A stretch of 40,088 nt of DNA. It comes from Phycisphaerales bacterium (GTDB lineage: Bacteria; Planctomycetota; Phycisphaerae; Tepidisphaerales; Tepidisphaeraceae). Shown here one piece after another: positions 6,687 through 17,000 of this stretch. Every line of letters begins with the position of its first letter. Positions within the stretch are counted from its first letter, which is position 1. The DNA is taken from assembly GCA_020847545.1 (NCBI GenBank), contig JADLBV010000139.1, positions 1-40,088 of the forward strand, read 5' to 3'. A program made the position numbers and the translations under genes. The notes under the pieces were generated by a model, which saw only the letters and a program-made list of their open reading frames with translations, ran no database searches and was not told where the DNA came from.

Positions 6687-8184
6687 TCTGGGCGAGGCGC
6701 AGATTGGCGCGATCGATGTAGTAGTGATATTCAGCGACATCCTCGGTGTGCGGGTTGATGCCGGCGGGACGGGCCGCGAGGATTTGCTGGACACGGTTAA
6801 GGAGGGTTTGCAGTTGGTCGGCGGGGATTTTTTCAACCGTCTCCTTGGTGACGCCGTGGGGGAGAATGCGGTCGAGGATCGGCTGATCCACATAATACTT
6901 GAGAATGATCCGGCGAAAGCCGGCCGCCGCGGCCGTGTAGCTGTGTTCGGCGGATTGGATCAAATTCCGGCGGACTTCGCCGCTGGCGCGGGTGGCGGCC
7001 AGATAATCATGGTCCCCCTGGGTCAGATCGGCGATGGCCTGCAGCTCGTCGATGTGGCTCATGTAGGTCCAGAAATTGGTTGAGTAGCTCAGCAGATGAC
7101 GCCGAAACTCGGCGATGGAATCGTGGCAGAGTCGCGGGATCAGCTGATACGAATAGAGGGCGGCGTCAATCAGTTCCAGATGAGTGGTGGTGGCGTTTAA
7201 TGGCAATGAGGCGGTGGCCATCTGCTTGTCGAGGGGTTCGCTGGGGAGGGGTTTGTCGAAGGCTTTGAGTTCGGCTTCGCCGGCGCGGGTCCATTCATCG
7301 CGCGCCCAGCTTTCGAGGGCCAGCGCGGGTCGGCTGTCAACGACCATGGAACTGAGCTGGATGTGGTGCTGTTTACCGACGCTCTGGAGAACCTGCGCCT
7401 GTTTGAAGAAGTTGTAGGCGATTGCAAATGCGGAGACGCCATACGGGAAAGGTTGGTAGGGTTCGAGGTATTGGTATTCCGCGCCGTTGTTCCATTCGCT
7501 GTCGGCCGGCAGACCCTCAGGTCGGGCGATGCGCGGCTTTGTGAGTTCGGGCAGGAGATTCCCTTTTTGGTCGAGGATGGGATCGAGGCGGGTGCGTCGC
7601 CAGCCGATGTCGCCGGGGTGGGTGCGTTCGGCTGGTCGCCACTGGGTTTCGGTTCGGACGCGCTGGGTGTAGTAATCCTTTTCGGCGCTGTTGCCGAGCT
7701 TGTCGAAGTAAATCTGACCGATGGCCTCAACGATGTTGATGTCGTTGGGTTTTTGACGGTCGATTTTGCGGGCGTAGTCGAGGGCGTCGAGGATGGTGGC
7801 GTACTTGTTGGCCAGACTCGCCATCTGAACGGAGATGTTGTATGCCTTGTTCCAGATCTGGAAGATGTGAACGGTGTCAAATTCGGGCTGGAGCAGGCGA
7901 ATCCATTCGACCTTGGTGTCGAAATCTTCGAGGTTTTTCTCGTTTTTCTGGGCTTCGCTGCTGGACCAGAGCATCATGACCAAAGGCCCGCGCAGGCCGC
8001 CCAGCAGCAGCGCCAGGGCATAGCTGTTCATGCCGGCCAGGGATGAGGCGCCGGTGTCGGATGAGGCGAGCTGGCCCGGGCGGTGCGTCGCGGCATTTCG
8101 GCGGTTGAAGGCGAACTGGCTGGTGACGCCGGTGGCCAGCAATGCGACGATGAGCAGGATAATGACCGGGGTTCGCCCTCTCAC
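6670..8184 (-). CDS. Conserved-looking 504-aa protein of an ABC transporter operon, N-terminal anchor
   Basis: I do not recognise this protein. It begins with a basic and hydrophobic segment, RTPVIILLIVALLATGVTSQF (residues 4-24), that looks like an uncleaved anchor or signal peptide, then a hydrophobic stretch near 50-72 (SYALALLLGGLRGPLVMMLW). The rest is helical and rich in aromatic, acidic and amide residues, with TPR-like spacing in places (MASLANKYATILDALDYARKIDRQKPNDINIVEAIGQIY). Its ATG overlaps the permease stop by 4 bases, so it is translated with the transporter and is probably a periplasmic or membrane-bound partner. Its 3' end overlaps the convergent radical SAM gene. TPR-like scaffold is the best structural guess. 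Confidence 0.7.
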   Translation of the reverse strand: MRGRTPVIILLIVALLATGVTSQFAFNRRNAATHRPGQLASSDTGASSLAGMNSYALALLLGGLRGPLVMMLWSSSEAQKNEKNLEDFDTKVEWIRLLQPEFDTVHIFQIWNKAYNISVQMASLANKYATILDALDYARKIDRQKPNDINIVEAIGQIYFDKLGNSAEKDYYTQRVRTETQWRPAERTHPGDIGWRRTRLDPILDQKGNLLPELTKPRIARPEGLPADSEWNNGAEYQYLEPYQPFPYGVSAFAIAYNFFKQAQVLQSVGKQHHIQLSSMVVDSRPALALESWARDEWTRAGEAELKAFDKPLPSEPLDKQMATASLPLNATTTHLELIDAALYSYQLIPRLCHDSIAEFRRHLLSYSTNFWTYMSHIDELQAIADLTQGDHDYLAATRASGEVRRNLIQSAEHSYTAAAAGFRRIILKYYVDQPILDRILPHGVTKETVEKIPADQLQTLLNRVQQILAARPAGINPHTEDVAEYHYYIDRANLRLAQIKSVK

Positions 8185-10247
8185 GGCGCCACCTCTTTGT
8201 TTTTCAGGAAAATGTAGGCCAGAACGATCATCGGCAGACCAAATCCAAAGGCGACGGCGCTTGATTCGGCCAGTCGGGCGGTGGGGACCATCACGCCACG
8301 TTCAACATCCTCGGTGGCCGAGAATTTGCTGATGTCGGGCAGGACATGGGAGACGGCGGTCAGGGCCTTGGTCAGCGCCTCAACACTGGAACTGACCACC
8401 TTGGCCTGACTGGGATCGGAGAAACCAAAATCGGTGGCGATCTGGTTGCCGATGCCGCTGCCGAGGGTGTCCCCCAGTTGCATCACACCCCATCGCCCCA
8501 GCAGCAGCACAATGGTCAAGACCACGGCGATGGGCCACGACAGGAAGGTGCTGCACAGGATCGCGATGATGATGACCAGCAGCGTCATCAGCCAGAGGAT
8601 CAACAGGCTCTTGGCGAGGTTGGCGATGAAGGGCTGGTGGCTGGTGACGACGAAGACGCTGTTGGTTTGCAGGCCGATCCAATGGCCGTTGGTGTGGTTG
8701 CGGAGAATCAACTCAAAATTGCCATCCCCCAGGGCGCTGGCGGGCAGGGAAAAATAAGTGGGGCGGAGGCTTTCGGGGGTGATGGTGATGGGGTCGCTGA
8801 TGACGCCGGTTTTGAGATTGCGCGCGGAGATCGACAAGTGGGTCAGGTCATCGGTGGAGGTGCTCAGTTCATCTCCGGTCCGTTCGATGCCGACGCGCAT
8901 CTCGAAGGGGACTTGTCCGGAGGCGGGGAGTGGGACATTGTGAAAACGATAGATGCCGACGGGGTTGAATTCCGCCGGGCCGCCGCGAAGTTGCTGGCCG
9001 TGCGTGCCGCTTCGGCCTTGAAAGATGGGTGGAGTGTGGCGGCTGGGGTCGCGCGGGTCGGGTGCTGGGGGAATTTGATTGAATTTGCCCGGCTGCGGGG
9101 TGGGGGCGAGGATGATGACCGGGTTGGAATCCGCGCCGTACATCCATCCGGGGGATGCGCCGGTGATGGAGACGAAAAACCGGCCGTGGTTGACAAGGGT
9201 CATGACCTGTTCGGCGGGGATTTGGATTTGCAGCGGCTGGTCTTCGTGGAGGGTCAGACTGGTGGCGTTGAGGATGTTGGGAGCCAGCAGGGTGTAGCCA
9301 TTGCGGTCGAGGATTTGGACGGCCACTTTGGGGGCGGGCCGTTTGGCGGTCATGGTGGATTGGGAATCGGACAGCCGCGGGCCGCCGGTGTCGGTGCCCA
9401 GCCCGCGGAGCAGATCGCCGCCGAGATGTTCCTGTTGCTCATCGGTGAGGGGGGCTTCCTGAGTGTAAACGTGGGCCAGGATCATCAACGGCGGAAGGGG
9501 TTGGCCGGATTGCCAGTCGGCGGGGGCGACATCACCCAGACCGAGCCTGAAGGGGACGACAAAATCCTGTTCGTTGAACATCCAGCGCACGCTGTCGGTG
9601 GACTGTGGGAGTTTGGCGAAGATTTCGTACGAGTCGGAGTCCTGAAGTTGGCGGGCCTGCAGCAGGCCGCTTTGCTGATAATGTTCCAGCGAGGGCTTTC
9701 GTGCCGGGCCGACATCGCCGTCGATCAGTTGCCGCGCGATGTAACGCTGCATGTTCCACGCCCGCAGGTGCAGATAGCCCCAGGTAAAGAGTCCCATGAT
9801 GATGAGAATGGCGGCCGAAACGCGGGCGAAACCGATGATTTTGCCCAGAATGATTTCGAGTCGGGTGGTGGGCTTGGTGACGATGGTATAGATGACGCGG
9901 GTGTCGATTTCCTTGGGGAGGTTGGTGCAGGCGAGGATGATGATGACGATGGTGACCAGCAGGCCGGTGGCGAAGAGGCAGAATTTGATGGTTTGGCGGA
10001 TGGCATCCTGTTCGTCGATCGGATGCTGAAGCTGCGAGACGATGATGACGCCGATGATCGCCAGCGGCGTGATCCACAACACGCGCCGGCGGATCGATTC
10101 GGCGAAAGAGACCGAGGAGATCGCCCAGATGCGCCGGGGGCTGAATCGCAGCAGGTCGCGCAGGCCAAAGCCCACCAACCCGATGACGACGATCGCTCCG
10201 GCGATCCACCAGCCGATGTTGTCGTTGATGATAGGAGGCATATTCAA
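8181..10247 (-). CDS. ABC-2 type transporter permease with large extracytoplasmic domain
   Basis: The 688-aa membrane protein has hydrophobic helices at about 9-30, 55-75, 86-107 and 150-170, then about 370 mostly polar residues, and helices again at about 545-595 and 665-683. This resembles ABC-2 permeases with a long extracytoplasmic insert between the first and second helix groups. The insert contains many prolines, asparagines and strand-like segments ([20 protein letters not shown], for example) and may bind a cell-surface substrate. The start overlaps the stop of the upstream ATPase gene by 4 bases and the 3' end overlaps the 504-aa gene, so the three form one operon. The substrate is unknown. 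Few helices and a long insert set it apart from ordinary drug exporters. Confidence 0.8.
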   Translation of the reverse strand: MNMPPIINDNIGWWIAGAIVVIGLVGFGLRDLLRFSPRRIWAISSVSFAESIRRRVLWITPLAIIGVIIVSQLQHPIDEQDAIRQTIKFCLFATGLLVTIVIIILACTNLPKEIDTRVIYTIVTKPTTRLEIILGKIIGFARVSAAILIIMGLFTWGYLHLRAWNMQRYIARQLIDGDVGPARKPSLEHYQQSGLLQARQLQDSDSYEIFAKLPQSTDSVRWMFNEQDFVVPFRLGLGDVAPADWQSGQPLPPLMILAHVYTQEAPLTDEQQEHLGGDLLRGLGTDTGGPRLSDSQSTMTAKRPAPKVAVQILDRNGYTLLAPNILNATSLTLHEDQPLQIQIPAEQVMTLVNHGRFFVSITGASPGWMYGADSNPVIILAPTPQPGKFNQIPPAPDPRDPSRHTPPIFQGRSGTHGQQLRGGPAEFNPVGIYRFHNVPLPASGQVPFEMRVGIERTGDELSTSTDDLTHLSISARNLKTGVISDPITITPESLRPTYFSLPASALGDGNFELILRNHTNGHWIGLQTNSVFVVTSHQPFIANLAKSLLILWLMTLLVIIIAILCSTFLSWPIAVVLTIVLLLGRWGVMQLGDTLGSGIGNQIATDFGFSDPSQAKVVSSSVEALTKALTAVSHVLPDISKFSATEDVERGVMVPTARLAESSAVAFGFGLPMIVLAYIFLKNKEVAP

Positions 10248-11137
10248 GCTTGCCGTGGCGGTGTTGCGGCGTTGTCCGGTGTGTTTTCACGGACAATGCG
10301 GACGAACAGGTCTTCGAGGGTGGTGGTGGGGTGGGTGATGGTGGTCTCCTGGCCGCCGAGGCGGGACATAAACTGTCGGACTTCCTGAATCTGGGTTTCG
10401 TTCAGGCCGCGGGTCTGGACCTGGGTGATGTCCTTGACCTGCAACAGGTCGCGAACCTCGCCGATGGTCTGCATTTTGCCTTTGAACAGGATCGTGATCC
10501 GGTCGCAGACATCCTGGACATCCGCCAACAGATGGCTGCACAGGAGGACGGTTTTGCCCTGTGCCTTGAGCGACAGGATCAAGTCCTTCATTTCGCGTGT
10601 GCCGATGGGATCAAGTCCTGTGGTCGGCTCATCGAGCAGGATCAGGTCGGGGTTGTTGATCAGCGCCTGTGCCAGACCGATGCGCCGGGCCATCCCCTTG
10701 GAATATTCGCGGAGTTTGCGTTTGCGGCTTTTTTCATCCAGTCCCACGGTGTCGAGCAGGGCGGGGACGCGTTTTTTGAGATCGCGTGAGGGGATGCGAA
10801 AGAGCCTGCCATAAAACCGCAGGGTTTCCTCGCCATTCAGGAAGCGATAGAGGTACGATTCCTCGGGCAAAAAGCCGATGCGTTCGTTGATGCGCGTGCT
10901 GCCGGCCGGCTGGCCCAGGACGCTGGCCCGTCCTCGCGAGGCGAAAATCAGGCCCAGCAGGAGCTTGATCGTGGTGCTTTTGCCCGATCCATTGGGGCCG
11001 AGTAGTCCGAAGACTTCGCCGCGATGAATGGTGAGATTCAGGTCATCGAGGGCGCGCACCTTGTCGCGGCCCCAGAAATCCTTGTACACCTTGGACAGAT
11101 GTTCAGTTTGAACCGCCTCGCCGTTGGATGTGCTCAT
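10244..11137 (-). CDS. ABC transporter ATP-binding protein (ABC-2 class)
   Basis: This is a 297-aa nucleotide-binding subunit that powers the permease next to it. Seen: Walker [10 protein letters not shown] at about residues 48-56, Q-loop region GFLPEES near 88-94, degenerate signature EYSKGMARR at about 144-152, Walker [13 protein letters not shown] at about 165-176, and switch His in LLCSHLL near 202. The YSKGM form of the signature is typical of ATPases paired with ABC-2 permeases. The C-terminal 80 residues ([20 protein letters not shown] onward) form an extension after the ATPase core. No clear ribosome binding site precedes the ATG. It starts 66 bases after rpsU on the same strand, so both may share a transcript. 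Confidence 0.93.
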   Translation of the reverse strand: MSTSNGEAVQTEHLSKVYKDFWGRDKVRALDDLNLTIHRGEVFGLLGPNGSGKSTTIKLLLGLIFASRGRASVLGQPAGSTRINERIGFLPEESYLYRFLNGEETLRFYGRLFRIPSRDLKKRVPALLDTVGLDEKSRKRKLREYSKGMARRIGLAQALINNPDLILLDEPTTGLDPIGTREMKDLILSLKAQGKTVLLCSHLLADVQDVCDRITILFKGKMQTIGEVRDLLQVKDITQVQTRGLNETQIQEVRQFMSRLGGQETTITHPTTTLEDLFVRIVRENTPDNAATPPRQA

Positions 11138-11203
11138 AGCTGCCGCGCCGTACGGGGAAAAAGAAAAATCGCTCAGCCTGGCCTACGGAAAGTGCCGGGT
11201 CTG

Positions 11204-11389
11204 TCAGCGGGCCACTTTGCTGCCGATGCGGGGCTTGCCGCGACTGCGGCGGCGCCGTTTTTCGCTGGGCTTTTCATAATAGGCCACCCGCTTGATGTCC
11301 TTGGTGAGGCCTTCTTTTTCGCAGGCTTTTTTGAACCGTCGAAGCATCTGCTCGGCGGTTTCGCTGCCGCGTGACTTAACCTTGATCAT
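11204..11389 (-). CDS. rpsU: Small ribosomal subunit protein bS21
   Basis: A 61-aa basic protein matching bS21, which binds the small subunit near the 3' end of 16S rRNA and helps initiation. The family pattern is clear: MIKVKSRGSETAEQMLRRF, KKACEKEGLTKDIKR and a tail dense in arginine and lysine, KPSEKRRRRSRGK. The length is normal. AAAGGA lies about 10 bases upstream of the ATG. It is divergent from the thioesterase gene across 136 bases, in which the promoters must lie. The usual partners dnaG and rpoD are absent; instead the ABC transporter genes follow. Confidence 0.93.
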   Translation of the reverse strand: MIKVKSRGSETAEQMLRRFKKACEKEGLTKDIKRVAYYEKPSEKRRRRSRGKPRIGSKVAR

Positions 11390-11525
11390 GCCGTATCAAT
11401 CCTTTCGGTCGTATTTCAATGGTCCGGCTCCGGCGGGACTTTGCCCCGGCCGGTGGAACAGGGTAGTGTAACCGGATCGGCCGATTGTTCAAGGCAAGGC
11501 CTGATGAAAAACAGGGCGTAATCGC

Positions 11526-11918
11526 ATGAATTTGACAGAACACACGATCACCATTCGCGTTCGCTACCCGGAGGTGGATGCGATGGGATATCTGCACCAC
11601 AGCCGGTTTTTGCAATATTTTGAACTGGGGCGGATCGAATTGCTGCGGGCGTCGGGGCACAATTATGCCGAATTGGAGCGGGAAGGGGTCTGTTTTGTCG
11701 TGGCCAGGGTGCAGGTGAATTACAAGTCGCCGGCCCGATATGATGAGGAATTGACGCTTCTTACCCGCATCACCCGTCAGACAGCGGTGCGGATCGACCA
11801 TGCGTATGAGCTACGACGTCAGGATGTGCTGGTGGCGGAAGGATCGACCACCATCGCGAGCGTCAACCGCCAGGGGCAGGTGATTCCGATTCCGGATCGA
11901 CTGGGAAAACCGAGTTAA
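11526..11918 (+). CDS. Acyl-CoA thioesterase of the hot-dog fold (YbgC/4HBT type)
   Basis: A 130-aa hot-dog protein that would hydrolyse an acyl-CoA or hydroxybenzoyl-CoA thioester in the cytoplasm. The family core is visible: IRVRYPEVDAMGYLHHSRFLQYFELGRIELL (positions about 10-40), with the Asp in YPEVDAMGY as the likely catalytic residue, followed by FVVARVQVNYKSPARYDEELTLLTRI and a final strand, VAEGSTTIASVNRQGQVIPIP. The length is normal. In other bacteria YbgC lies with the tol-pal genes, which are not present here, so the substrate is open. The ATG at 11526 has only a weak upstream site. The gene ends 19 bases before the convergent repeat-protein gene. Confidence 0.85.
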   Translation: MNLTEHTITIRVRYPEVDAMGYLHHSRFLQYFELGRIELLRASGHNYAELEREGVCFVVARVQVNYKSPARYDEELTLLTRITRQTAVRIDHAYELRRQDVLVAEGSTTIASVNRQGQVIPIPDRLGKPS

Positions 11919-11937
11919 TTCCAGTCATCGGTTGATC

Positions 11938-12834
11938 TTACGCCATGGCGAACAACAGGCGATCGCCATTGCGGGAGGTTGACTTTGATTTTTTGCGGCC
12001 GGTTTTGGCGGGGCGCGGCCGACCGGGGAAGGGGTAGGGGGCATCATCCTTGAAAAGCCGGCCCTGACGAGTGGGTGGAGTGGTGCGCAGTCGCAGGGTA
12101 CTGAAGGCATCGGAGACGGTGGGGTAATAGAGCGGAATGGCCCGCAACAGGCCGGGATCGTGCTTGCGGAGCAGCGATCGGGTGACATGTCCGTGGGTAC
12201 GTTCAAAGGCGCGCAGATAGCGGGAGACCTGCGGGCGGGACCAGATTCGGCGCTGACGGATGGTGGCCGGGTCGATGTCGGCTTCGCGGATGGCGAAGTC
12301 ATAGGCTCCGTAGTGTCGCACGGCGGCGGTGTAGAGGCCGGGCAATTCGCGCTGGATCGCCAGTGCGTTGATCGGGAGCTTGCGTTCGTTTCGTTGTCGC
12401 AGAACCGTGACGACTTCTTCGGCTGTCCAGCGGCGGTAGCGCGACACGCGGCGGGGGTTCAGACCGGCCGCTTCAACCGCTTCATTCCAACTGCCGAACA
12501 GATGCGGCTTGACGGCGGCGCTGGCCGCACGACCCACCTCGTCGCGGCGCAAAATGACCGATCTCCAGTTCAAATCCTCGCCATCGCGGCGTAATTTACG
12601 GATCACCGCGACGATTTTCTGTTCGGACCACTTGGGCTTTTTGCGAATTTGATCGTAATCAAACCCCGCTTGGACGACGGCCTTGCGATAGGAACCAAAA
12701 TAATAGGCCGATGCGGAAATAATCGCCTGATGGGTGCGGGCGAGCGCGTTGTAGGACAGGTCGTACCCTTGGCGGTGCAATTGTCGAATGGCTTTCAATA
12801 AATCGGTGCTGCTCCATTTGTTCTGGTTCTTCAT
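11938..12834 (-). CDS. Protein of four tandem HNH-associated (homing endonuclease) repeats
   Basis: The 298-aa protein is made almost wholly of four degenerate repeats of about 60 residues, starting near residues 6, 68, 136 and 198. Each opens with W(S/T), has a helix like VIRKLRRDG, an aliphatic segment, then a block of the FGSWNEAVEAAGL kind (FGSYRKAVVQAGF in repeat 1, YGAYDFAIREADI in repeat 3, weak in repeat 4). This pattern matches the homing-endonuclease-associated repeat, a DNA-binding helical module usually attached to HNH nucleases. No HNH or other nuclease motif is visible; the tail is basic (RPRPAKTGRKKSKS). It may therefore be a sequence-specific DNA-binding protein, or the remnant of a mobile endonuclease. 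It converges on the thioesterase gene, and about 550 bases without a gene lie upstream. Confidence 0.75.
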   Translation of the reverse strand: MKNQNKWSSTDLLKAIRQLHRQGYDLSYNALARTHQAIISASAYYFGSYRKAVVQAGFDYDQIRKKPKWSEQKIVAVIRKLRRDGEDLNWRSVILRRDEVGRAASAAVKPHLFGSWNEAVEAAGLNPRRVSRYRRWTAEEVVTVLRQRNERKLPINALAIQRELPGLYTAAVRHYGAYDFAIREADIDPATIRQRRIWSRPQVSRYLRAFERTHGHVTRSLLRKHDPGLLRAIPLYYPTVSDAFSTLRLRTTPPTRQGRLFKDDAPYPFPGRPRPAKTGRKKSKSTSRNGDRLLFAMA

Positions 12835-13382
12835 CGAGCGATCTCAAGGCAATTTCCGGCCAAATCCGTTGTAAACCGGGGGCAGAGGGTTGGCGCGAAA
12901 GTTATTTGTTAATGGCCCCTGTCAGATTGTTGCGGGAAGATATAGCACAAATGGCGAAATATTCGCAAGTGGGGGAAATCGTAAATAACAGGCATCCATA
13001 TAGGCACTTGCATGCCATGACGACGCCCGCGGGCGATGAAATGCTCAAATCACGAGTGCAAGCGGTTGGGTTACACAAGTTTCGAAAGATATGAAAGTTG
13101 ACCGGATCGGCGCGTCACTTGTGAAGAAGTTCACGAATGGGGTTGAGTGGGAAAGTGCGATTGCGCATCAGTGGCTACGGGAGATTGTGGAGTGGAGTAG
13201 AAAAGATGAGATTGAAAGAAATACAAGAGGGGTCGCGGGGATCGTACGAAGTGGATGATCCGTCCGCAAGGGGGTTGGGGGTTATTTTCTTATGGGATAA
13301 ATCTATCTTTTTATCTTAAAAAGTCAATAGGAATGCGAGTATTTGCGTTGGGTGGTAGGTGAGGATTAGCATCCGCCCGCCA
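12835..13382. other. Gene-poor leader region upstream of the act-cox operon
   Basis: This stretch of about 550 bases holds no convincing gene. Two short plus-strand frames, at 12906-13094 and 13137-13319, have no ribosome binding sites or recognisable products. Local structure is present: GCGAA-ATA-TTCGC near 12954, a perfect 12-bp palindrome CGCCCGCGGGCG at 13024-13035, and GTGAA-GAAG-TTCAC near 13120. The last 100 bases turn AT-rich. The region must carry the promoters of the repeat-protein gene (leftward) and of the act operon (rightward). Confidence 0.5.
13296..13315. promoter_or_regulatory. AT-rich inverted repeat upstream of actA
   Basis: GATAAA-N8-TTTATC is a perfect 6-bp inverted repeat in the AT-rich patch about 70 bases before actA. 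Its position in the most AT-rich part of the leader suggests an operator or promoter element for the respiratory operon. The repeat is read directly; the function is inferred. Confidence 0.35.
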
Positions 13383-14075
13383 ATGCCGCAGATTTTTCAT
13401 TCCAGTGCGAACACCATTGCCAAGGCAAGCATCTTTGGCGTGGTATTTCTCGTGGGCGCCATCGCCTGGGTCGCCGGTTCGGTGCAGCGTTCACCGTACG
13501 TGACCGGCCAGGGTGAGGTGCGCGACCAGCCGGTGCCGTTCAGCCACGAACATCACGTTCGAGGGTTGGGGATCGACTGCCGGTATTGTCATACGTCCGT
13601 GGAAAGCTCCTCGTTCGCGGGGTTGCCGCCGACGCAGACGTGCATGACCTGCCATTCGCAGATTTGGACCAACGCCCAGATTTTGGAGCCGGTGCGTCAG
13701 AGCTTCGCAACCGGCAAGCCGCTGCGTTGGAATCGGGTGCATAACCTGCCCAATTTTGTTTACTTCAACCACAGCATCCACATCGCCAAGGGTGTGGGTT
13801 GCGCCACTTGCCACGGGCAGGTGGATCGGATGCCGCTGATGTGGCAGCACGCATCATTGCAGATGAACTGGTGTCTGCAATGCCATCGCGATCCGGAGAA
13901 GTTTTTGCGGCCGCGATCAGAGGTGTTCAACATGAATTGGCAGCCGCCGACGCCGGAACATCCGGATGTGGCGCATGGGAACGCGACCAGCCAACTGGAG
14001 TTGGGCAAGTATCTGGTGAAGGAATACGGCGTCCGCAAGGATCAGATTACCAATTGCTCGGTGTGTCACAGGTAA
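13383..14075 (+). CDS. actA: ActA, pentaheme cytochrome c of alternative complex III
   Basis: ActA is the multiheme subunit of alternative complex III, which oxidises quinol and passes electrons toward cytochrome c or the oxidase. The 230-aa protein has an N-terminal membrane anchor (IFGVVFLVGAIAWVAGSV) and five CxxCH heme sites: CRYCH, CMTCH, CATCH, CLQCH and CSVCH, at about residues 66, 87, 140, 164 and 225, plus extra histidines (SHEHHVRG, FNHSIHIAKG) as distal ligands. The start at 13383, MPQIFHSSANT, fits the family; an in-frame GTG at 13359 is possible, and neither has a well-placed ribosome binding site. It is the first gene of the operon, 7 bases before actB. Confidence 0.93.
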   Translation: MPQIFHSSANTIAKASIFGVVFLVGAIAWVAGSVQRSPYVTGQGEVRDQPVPFSHEHHVRGLGIDCRYCHTSVESSSFAGLPPTQTCMTCHSQIWTNAQILEPVRQSFATGKPLRWNRVHNLPNFVYFNHSIHIAKGVGCATCHGQVDRMPLMWQHASLQMNWCLQCHRDPEKFLRPRSEVFNMNWQPPTPEHPDVAHGNATSQLELGKYLVKEYGVRKDQITNCSVCHR

Positions 14076-14082
14076 AATCGCA

Positions 14083-17000
14083 ATGGATCACTGTCCAGGC
14101 AAAACCAAAGAGGATCTTCTGAAGCTGGCCACCGCCGGCGTCGCCGCGGACGAACAACCGTTGCGTGGTGAGCGGTATTGGCGTTCGCTGGAGGAGTTTT
14201 CGAACACAAAAGAGTTTGAGGAGCTGGTTCACCGCGAATTTCCGGAACATGCCAGCGAATGGCTGGGGGATTTGAGCCGTCGAAATTTTCTGAAGGTGAT
14301 GGGCGCTTCGCTGGCGCTGGCGGGGTTGGGTGTGGCCGGTTGCACCCGCGGGCCGGATGAGGCGATTGTTCCGTACGTTTATCCGCCGGAAGAAGTGGTT
14401 CCCGGCAAGCCGCTGTTTTATGCCTCGGCGATGACATTGGGGGGGTATGCGCAGGGCGTGGTGGTTGAGCAGCACGAAGGTCGGCCGACCAAGATCGAAG
14501 GCAATCCGGACCATCCTTCCAGTCTGGGTTCAACCAATGTCTGGATGCAGGCGTCGATTTTGTCGATGTACGATCCCAACCGCGCCCAGACGCCGAAAAA
14601 GCACGGTGAGATCAGTTCGTGGAACACGTTTTTGAAGGATTTTGACGCGTGGGTTGGCCAGCATGGCGGGCGCGGGAAGATCCGCGTGGGGTTGCTGAGC
14701 GGCAGTGTCACTTCGCCGACGTTGTATGCCCGGATTCAGGAACTCCGCAAGGCGTATCCGAACCTGCGATGGCATCAATATGAGCCGGCGGGATATGGCA
14801 ATGTGACGGCCGGGGCGCAGTTGGCGTTTGGCCGGCCGGTGAACACGGTTTACGACTTTTCCAAAGCCCAGCGGATTTTGTCGCTGGACAGCAATTTCCT
14901 GCTGGAAGACCCCGGCAGCCTGCGCTATGCGCGACAGTTCATTCAGCAACGGCGGGTGAAGTTCCGCAAGGGTGATGGGACCGATCGCATGTCGGTCACG
15001 CAGACCGGGCGGCTTGCCGAAGGTGAAGGGGTTGAAGTGCCGACGGCCGACACGATGAGCCGTTTGTACGTCGCCGAAAGCACACTGACGATCACCGGCG
15101 CCAAGGCTGACCATCGACTGCCGTTGAATGCGGCACAGATTCACGATCTGGCTCAACTGATCGCCGCTCAATTGGGCGTGGCGGGGAGCAACGGCAATTC
15201 CGAATTGCGAACCCCTGAAATTGACCATTGGGTGTCGGCCGTCGCCAAGGATTTGCAAAGCAATGGTGGACGCAGTCTGGTGATTGTGGGAGACCATCAA
15301 CCGGCGGCGGTTCACGCGATCGCCCATGCGATCAACGCCAAGTTGGGGAATGTCGGTTCAACCGTTTTCCATACCGATCCGGTGCAATATGAACCGGTGG
15401 AGCCGTTCGCCTCGCTGAAGGAATTGACCGATGCGATGAACGGCGGCCAGCTTGACCTGCTGGTGATGCTGGGCGGCAACCCTGTTTATGATGCCCCGGT
15501 GGACCTGGCGTTTGAAAAGGCGCTGGACAAGGTTCCGATGCGGGTGCATTTGTCTTCGCATTACAACGAAACATCATTTTTGTGCCATTGGCACATTCCG
15601 CAGTCGTTCTATCTGGAAAGCTGGGGCGATGCCCGCGGCCACGATGGGACGGCCAGCATCATTCAGCCACTGATCGCGCCGTTGTATTCCACCCGAAGCG
15701 ATTTGCAGTTGCTGGGGGCGATGCTGGGCAAGATCGACACCACCGATCACGAAACGGTGCGGGCGTACTGGCAGGGCCAGTTGAAGATGCAGGGTCTGGA
15801 ATTTGACAAGGCCTGGGAGGCGGTGCTGCGGAACGGGGTGATCCCCGGAACGGCGGCCAATCCGGTGCGTGTCGAGGCGAAACTTCCGGCCGCGGCTGAT
15901 AAGAAAAGTGCCAATGGGCAGCCTGCCGGCGGGATTGAAATTGTCTTCCGCCGGGACAATTCGGTGTGGGATGGTTCATACGCCAACAATGGCTGGTTGC
16001 AGGAACTGGCCAAGCCGCTGGTCAAGCTGACCTGGGGCAACGCGGCGATGATCAGCCCGTGGATGGCGGCCGAGATGCTCAAAATCGCACCGAGCGACCA
16101 TCCCGAAGACGCCAATGGCCATGTTGTCGAATTGAGCTATCGCGGCCGAAAATTGCGGCTGCCGGTGTGGGTGATGCCGGGGCAGCCCAAGGAATCGGTG
16201 ACGGTGCATCTGGGTTATGGCCGCACACGAGCCGGGGATGTGGGCGATGGGGTGGGGGCCAATACCTACCTGCTGCGCGGGTCTGATGCGCCCTGGTTTG
16301 ACAATGGCCTGACGATCAGCGTCACAGGCGAAAAAGTGAAGATGGCCTGCACGCAAAACCATCAGGTGATGCACGGCCGCGACTTGGTGCGGTCGACCAC
16401 GATTGATGAGGCGCGCAAGGAGCTGCAGTCCACCGCTGGCGAACATGGTGAATCGCACGGGGAGTCGGGACACCGCACGGTGGGGTTGACGGTGGTTTCC
16501 GAGGAGGAGTCGCTTTATCCGGAGTGGCCTTACACCGGATACAAGTGGGGCATGGTGATCGACCAGACCGCTTGCATCGGTTGCAACTCCTGCGTGGTCG
16601 CCTGTCAGTCTGAAAACAACATTCCGGTGGTGGGCGTTGATCTGGTGCTGCGTGGCCGCGAGATGCACTGGCTGCGGATCGACACCTATTACGGCCCGGA
16701 CCGCGAGAGCATGGAAGTGTTGTCCAATCCGGACACGATGTTCCAGCCGATGATGTGTCAGCATTGCGAAAAGGCCCCCTGCGAGGTGGTCTGTCCGGTG
16801 GGTGCGACGACGCACAGCGAGGAGGGCATCAACGAGATGACCTACAACCGCTGCGTGGGAACGCGGTATTGCTCGAACAACTGCCCGTACAAGGTGCGGC
16901 GGTTTAACTTCCTGCAATACGCGGACACGACGACGCCAAGCCTGAAACTGATGCGCAACCCCGAAGTGACGGTTCGCAGCCGCGGCGTGATGGAAAAGTG

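Noticed and set aside
8346-10388. 680-codon open frame on the plus strand
   Set aside because: It is antisense to the permease, has low-complexity Gly/Asp composition, and arises from GC-rich codon use on the opposite strand.
11422-11439. Further copy of the GTCCGGC hairpin unit between rpsU and the thioesterase gene
   Set aside because: GTCCGGCTCCGGCGGGAC resembles the repeat but the right arm is mismatched and the spacer differs; chance in GC-rich DNA is likely.
12906-13319. Two short plus-strand frames (12906-13094 and 13137-13319)
   Set aside because: No ribosome site, no recognisable motif and no continuity between them.
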